A DNA stretch of 64,000 nt, from NCBI RefSeq assembly GCF_001513955.1, contig NZ_KQ948147.1, positions 196,532 to 260,531 of the forward strand, in the 5' to 3' direction. The position numbers were made by a program, and so were the translations under genes. Positions 60,545 through 64,000 of the stretch are shown piece after piece. Source of the DNA: Streptomyces pseudovenezuelae. Lineage in GTDB: Bacteria; Actinomycetota; Actinomycetes; Streptomycetales; Streptomycetaceae. The notes under the pieces are model-generated. The model worked only from the letters and a program-made list of their open reading frames with translations, searched no databases and was not told the origin of the DNA. Every line of letters starts with the position of its first letter. Positions within the stretch are counted from its first letter, which is position 1.

Positions 60545-60586
60545 GTGTGACCGGTCACACGCGTGTGAGGATCGGTGAGCGGTCAC
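60545..60586 (+). promoter_or_regulatory. Paired palindromes upstream of the alpha-galactosidase
   Basis: GTGTGACCGGTCACAC (60545-60560) is a perfect 16-bp palindrome with a central CG. A second copy with one mismatch, GTGAGCGGTCAC, lies at 60575-60586; the centres are 28 bp apart. They look like LacI-family operators controlling the sugar gene. The TGTGA/TCACA arms resemble CRP sites, but the spacing is 4, not 6, so CRP is unlikely. Confidence 0.5.
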
Positions 60587-60654
60587 GCCGCGGGACCGTG
60601 AGCTCGCGCAACCCCGTGGACCGCAGGGCGAACCGTCCCGGAAGGGGAACCACG

Positions 60655-62760
60655 TTGACCGCAGCCGTCGGCACCCTCGGGGGATCCTGTCTCTGGTCGC
60701 ATCCGGAACTCGGGCTGCGGGCCGTCCTGGACGCCACGGGATCGGTCCGGCTGGGGGCGCCCGGCCAGGACCAGGCCGCCCTGGTACCGCTCGTCGAGGT
60801 CACCGCCACCGGGCACGGGCGACTGTGGTCGGGGGAGCGCTTCATCGAGACCGCGATCGGCGCCCGGCTGACCTACCGCGACCATGACACGGTCCGGGAC
60901 GCGAACCGTGAGCGGACGACGATCCGGCTGGCGGACCCCGAGACGGGCCTGGTCGCCGAAGTGAGCCTGGAGACCGCCGTGGGCGCCGGTTTCCTGCGCT
61001 CGCGGGTGCGCCTGGTCAACGAGGGCGAGGCACCGCTGCGACTGGAGAGCGTCAGCACCCTGACTCTGGGCGGCATCGCCGACGCGGACGGCGGCCTCGA
61101 CGGACTGACCCTCCACTGGGCGGACAACGACTGGCTCGCCGAATGCCGTTGGCGCGAGGCGCCCTTGCGTGAGCACCTCGTCCCGCTGAGCCGTTTCGCG
61201 CACGGTCACGAGGGGCGCGGCTGCTTCGAGCGCTTCTCGCAGGGAAGCTGGTCAACGGGCCGCCACCTGCCGATCGGTGCGCTCACCGACCGGTCCGGAC
61301 GCAGCTGGCTGTGGCAGATCGAGTCCAGCGCGGGCTGGCGCTACGAGACCGGCGAACGCGAAGGCGCCGCCTACCTCGCCCTGTTCGGCCCCGACGACGC
61401 CCACCACCAGTGGCGGCACACCCTCGCGCCCGGCGAGGACTTCCGTACCGTTCCCGCGGTCCTCGTCCGGGGTGCGGCGGGCGGCCTCGACACGGCCTTC
61501 GGTGAACTCACCGACCACCGCAGGCTGATCCGCCGTGACCACCCCGACCACCGCGCCCTGCCGGTGATCTACAACGACTACATGAACACCCTCATGGGCG
61601 ACCCCACCACCGAGAAGCTGCTGCCGCTGGTCGAAGCGGCGGCGCGGGCCGGTGCCGAGGTCTTCGTCATCGACGCGGGGTGGTACGACGACGACGCCCA
61701 GGGCTGGTGGGACGCCGTCGGCGCGTGGGAGCCCGCCCGGGGCCGCTTCCCCGGCGGCATCCAGGAGGTGCTGGACGCGATCCGGGGCCACGGCATGGTC
61801 CCGGGACTGTGGCTGGAGCCCGAAGTGGTGGGCGTACGCAGCCCGTTGGCCCGCACCCTGCCGCCCGAGGCGTTCTTCCGGCGCGGTGGCCTGCGCGTGA
61901 CCGAACACGGCCGTCACCATCTCGACCTGCGTCACCCCGCCGCCCGGGCCCACCTCGACGCGGTCGTGGACCGGCTGGCCGGCGAGTGGGGCGTCGGGTA
62001 CCTCAAGCTCGACTACAACATCAACATCGGGCCCGGCGCGGAGAACGGCCCGGAGAGCCCCGGCGCCGGACTGCTCGGCCACCATCGCGCCCACCTCGAC
62101 TGGATGGCCGGCCTCCTGAACCGGCACCCCGGTCTGGTCCTGGAGAACTGCGGCTCCGGCGGTCTGCGCATGGACTACGCCCAACTGGCCGTCGCCCAGC
62201 TCCAGTCCACCAGCGACCAGCAGGACCCCCTGCGCTATCCGCCCGTCGCCGCGGCCGCCGCCACCGCCGTGGCCCCCGAACAGGCCGCGGTGTGGGCCTA
62301 CCCCCAGCCCGACGACACCGCCGACCGGATCGCGTTCACCCTCACCGGCGCCCTGCTGGGCCGCATCCATCTCTCCGGCTTCCTCGACCGCATGAGCGAC
62401 GCGCAGTTCGACCTCGTACGGTCGGCGATCCGCGTGTACAAGGACATCCGGCCGGAGATCGCCGAGGCCCGTCCCTTCTGGCCGCTGGGCCTCCCCGGCT
62501 GGGAGGACGCCTGGATCGCCCACGGCCTGCGGGGGCGCGACTCGACGTACCTCGCGGTGTGGCGGCGGCAGCGGCCCGGCGCCCCGGAGAGCCGTGCGCT
62601 CACCCTTTCCCACCTGCGGGGCGTCGATCTGCGCCCCGAGGTGCTGCAGCCCACGACGGCCGACGCCACGGCGGAGTGGGACGCGGTCCTGGGGACGCTC
62701 ACCGTCAGGCTGCCGCGCACCGACACGGCCGTGCTCCTCAGGCTGGGCGCGCCGGTCTGA
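60655..62760 (+). CDS. GH36 alpha-galactosidase
   Basis: 701 residues if started at TTG 60655, chosen because GGAAGGGG lies upstream at good spacing; a GTG at 60598 would add 19 residues, so the start is uncertain. No signal peptide, so intracellular. N-terminal beta-supersandwich (to ~300), then the GH36 barrel: VIYNDYMNTLMGDPT, VIDAGWYDDD, nucleophile Asp453 in YLKLDYNINIG, acid/base Asp521 in TSDQQDPLRYP, and ENCGSGGLRMDYAQL. It releases galactose from raffinose-type sugars or galactomannan fragments, linking it to the mannanase of this window. A LacI gene follows in the same direction. Confidence 0.9.
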   Translation: MTAAVGTLGGSCLWSHPELGLRAVLDATGSVRLGAPGQDQAALVPLVEVTATGHGRLWSGERFIETAIGARLTYRDHDTVRDANRERTTIRLADPETGLVAEVSLETAVGAGFLRSRVRLVNEGEAPLRLESVSTLTLGGIADADGGLDGLTLHWADNDWLAECRWREAPLREHLVPLSRFAHGHEGRGCFERFSQGSWSTGRHLPIGALTDRSGRSWLWQIESSAGWRYETGEREGAAYLALFGPDDAHHQWRHTLAPGEDFRTVPAVLVRGAAGGLDTAFGELTDHRRLIRRDHPDHRALPVIYNDYMNTLMGDPTTEKLLPLVEAAARAGAEVFVIDAGWYDDDAQGWWDAVGAWEPARGRFPGGIQEVLDAIRGHGMVPGLWLEPEVVGVRSPLARTLPPEAFFRRGGLRVTEHGRHHLDLRHPAARAHLDAVVDRLAGEWGVGYLKLDYNINIGPGAENGPESPGAGLLGHHRAHLDWMAGLLNRHPGLVLENCGSGGLRMDYAQLAVAQLQSTSDQQDPLRYPPVAAAAATAVAPEQAAVWAYPQPDDTADRIAFTLTGALLGRIHLSGFLDRMSDAQFDLVRSAIRVYKDIRPEIAEARPFWPLGLPGWEDAWIAHGLRGRDSTYLAVWRRQRPGAPESRALTLSHLRGVDLRPEVLQPTTADATAEWDAVLGTLTVRLPRTDTAVLLRLGAPV

Positions 62761-62862
62761 GCGCCCTCGCACCTGCTCGCACCCGAGGCCCGGCGACCGT
62801 CGGCCAGGCCCCGCTCCGGTCTCGCCCACCGGGCTGACGCCCTCTCGATACCGCGCGAACCC

Positions 62863-62920
62863 TTGACACGCCCCATCCGACTGCGTAGATATGACTGCGC
62901 AGTCATGACAGCGCAGTCAT
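62863..62920 (+). promoter_or_regulatory. Strong promoter with tandem palindromic operators before the LacI gene
   Basis: TTGACA (62863-62868), 17 bases, TAGATA (62886-62891): a near-consensus housekeeping promoter. Directly after and overlapping the -10 are ATGACTGCGCAGTCAT (62891-62906) and ATGACAGCGCAGTCAT (62905-62920), sharing two bases, with central CG steps as in LacI-family operators. The gene begins 69 bases later. Autoregulation by the LacI protein is the natural reading. Confidence 0.75.
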
Positions 62921-62989
62921 AGAGGGCGGACCGGCCTTCGACAGACCGCTCTGGCTAGGATCTGAGCCGCCGGACATCGGGAGACAGCA

Positions 62990-64000
62990 ATGACGCCAGT
63001 CGGAGGACAGGGCAGCAGCCCCGGCGCGCCGCGTGCCGTGGATGTGGCCCGGCTGGCCGGTGTCTCGCAGAAGACGGTCTCCCGGGTCTTCAACGGCGAG
63101 CGGTACGTGTCCGCCGACGTACGCGAGCGGGTGCTCCAGGCCGCGGAGCACCTCGGATACCGGCTGAACGGCGCCGCGCGGGCTCTCGCCTCGGGCCGCA
63201 CCCGTTCGATCGGTGTGGTCGCCCTCGGCACCGCCCTGTACGGACCCGCCTCGCTGCTCATCGGCGTCGAGCGGGCAGCGCGGGACGCCGGATACGCGCT
63301 CCGGGTCGTCAACACCCTGGAGGGCGATCCGGGGGGCGTCGCCGGCGCCGTGGAGTCGCTCCTCGACCAGGGCGTGGACGGCATCGTCGTGTCCGAGCCG
63401 ATCGACGAGGGCTCGGTGTCGCTCAGTGTCGACATCCCGGTCCTGGTCCTCGGGGCGCCGGCCGCCTTCGGTGGTCCACGCGCCGTGGCCGCGGGCGTCG
63501 GCGCCGAGTCGCTGGCCCGCGCGGCCACGGAACACCTGCTGGACCTGGGGCATGTGACGGTCCATCACCTGGCCGGTCCGCAAAGGTGGTTCGCCGCCCG
63601 GGACCGGCTCCAGGGCTGGCGGGCGGCGCTCGCGGCCCGCGACCGGGAGCAGCCGGCCGTCATCGAGGGCGACTGGTCGGCCTCCTCCGGCTACACGGCG
63701 GGCCACGAACTCGCCGCCGCCGGTGACGTCACCGCGGTGTTCGCCGCCAACGACGACATGGCCGTCGGTCTGATCCGTGCCCTTCTGGAGGCGGGTCTGC
63801 GCGTGCCGGAGGACGTCAGTGTCGTCGGCTTCGACGACATCCCCGTGTCCGCCTATGTCACCCCACCGCTGACCACCGTGCGCCAGCCCTTCGACGCCGT
63901 GGCCCAGGAAGGGCTCCGGCTCCTGGTGCAGGCCATCGAGAAACCGGACGCCGAGCCGGCACCGGCGGGCGACCCACCGGTCGAGCTCGTCGTACGCGCC
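62990..64000 (+). CDS. LacI-family transcriptional regulator (C-terminus beyond window)
   Basis: 337 codons are present and the frame is still open at base 64000. Start ATG 62990. HTH at about 17-37: AVDVARLAGVSQKTVSRVFNG; hinge region LNGAARALASGRTRSIGVVA. Periplasmic-binding-protein-like sugar domain with TEHLLDLGHVTVHHLAGP, AVFAANDDMAVGLIRAL and VGFDDIPVSAYVTPPLTTVRQP. Only a few tens of residues are probably missing. It has its own strong promoter with two palindromes. Likely ligand is a galactoside or a related sugar, by proximity to the alpha-galactosidase; this is inference. Confidence 0.92.
   Translation, partial: MTPVGGQGSSPGAPRAVDVARLAGVSQKTVSRVFNGERYVSADVRERVLQAAEHLGYRLNGAARALASGRTRSIGVVALGTALYGPASLLIGVERAARDAGYALRVVNTLEGDPGGVAGAVESLLDQGVDGIVVSEPIDEGSVSLSVDIPVLVLGAPAAFGGPRAVAAGVGAESLARAATEHLLDLGHVTVHHLAGPQRWFAARDRLQGWRAALAARDREQPAVIEGDWSASSGYTAGHELAAAGDVTAVFAANDDMAVGLIRALLEAGLRVPEDVSVVGFDDIPVSAYVTPPLTTVRQPFDAVAQEGLRLLVQAIEKPDAEPAPAGDPPVELVVRA

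Noticed and set aside
60545..60560. CRP-type site before alpha-galactosidase
   Set aside because: Arms TGTGA/TCACA are separated by 4 bases, not 6. A LacI-like palindrome with central CG explains it better.

Overview
The window is a piece of a Streptomyces chromosome. It has very high GC with G/C-rich third codon positions, frequent GTG starts, ATGA/GTGA gene overlaps, and typical actinobacterial genes (mycothiol-dependent dehydrogenase, MurT/GatD, SpoIIE phosphatase, LytS/LytTR pair). I saw no rRNA, tRNA, CRISPR array, insertion sequence or phage. No gap between genes exceeds 300 bases.

1-29.6 kb is mostly core metabolism. In order: an Lrp regulator beside dimethylarginine hydrolase and ornithine aminotransferase; a LytS/LytTR two-component system enclosing a sodium:solute symporter; a Ser/Thr kinase operon with a DUF6777-type lipoprotein; CtaG, PfkA, GatD/MurT, peptide deformylase; an acyl-CoA dehydrogenase facing a TetR regulator; a CYP158A-like P450; a succinic-semialdehyde-type dehydrogenase; a NUDIX/ATP-dependent DNA ligase pair; a thioredoxin-reductase-like flavoprotein facing an XRE-cupin regulator; protein mannosyltransferase; prephenate dehydratase; Dps; and an oxidoreductase plus two acyl-CoA dehydrogenases in one operon. 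From memory, part of this order resembles the S. coelicolor SCO12xx region (pfkA3, CYP158A2, DNA ligase), but the type III polyketide synthase that sits beside CYP158A2 there is absent here.

29.7-43.3 kb is accessory: secreted phosphodiesterase-like and phosphodiester-glycosidase proteins, a DUF779 protein, a methyltransferase-NUDIX fusion, a secreted GH5 mannanase behind a perfect CebR-type operator, a secreted M19-dipeptidase-like protein with a discoidin domain, a TetR regulator, a VOC protein, a short UvrA-like ABC ATPase and a PAS/SpoIIE/ATPase regulator.

43.5-60.5 kb is a choline/glycine betaine uptake and breakdown island. It encodes choline oxidation (BetA, BetB), an OpuA/ProU-type importer, a quaternary-amine Rieske oxygenase with its own Rieske ferredoxin and FAD reductase, dimethylglycine oxidase, mycothiol-dependent formaldehyde dehydrogenase, formyl-THF deformylase (PurU) and two closely related IclR regulators. 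Its main promoters (mscR, ferredoxin, betA, betB, dmgO, purU) each carry two copies of a 17-bp element, GTTGCG-N5-CGCAAC, with centres exactly 19 bp apart, just downstream of the -10 region. The first iclR gene carries one copy over its own start codon. I read this as one operator for the whole pathway and consider it the most interesting signal in the window.

60.5-64 kb holds a GH36 alpha-galactosidase and a LacI regulator that runs off the end. The LacI promoter is very strong and carries two tandem palindromes, probably an autoregulatory operator.
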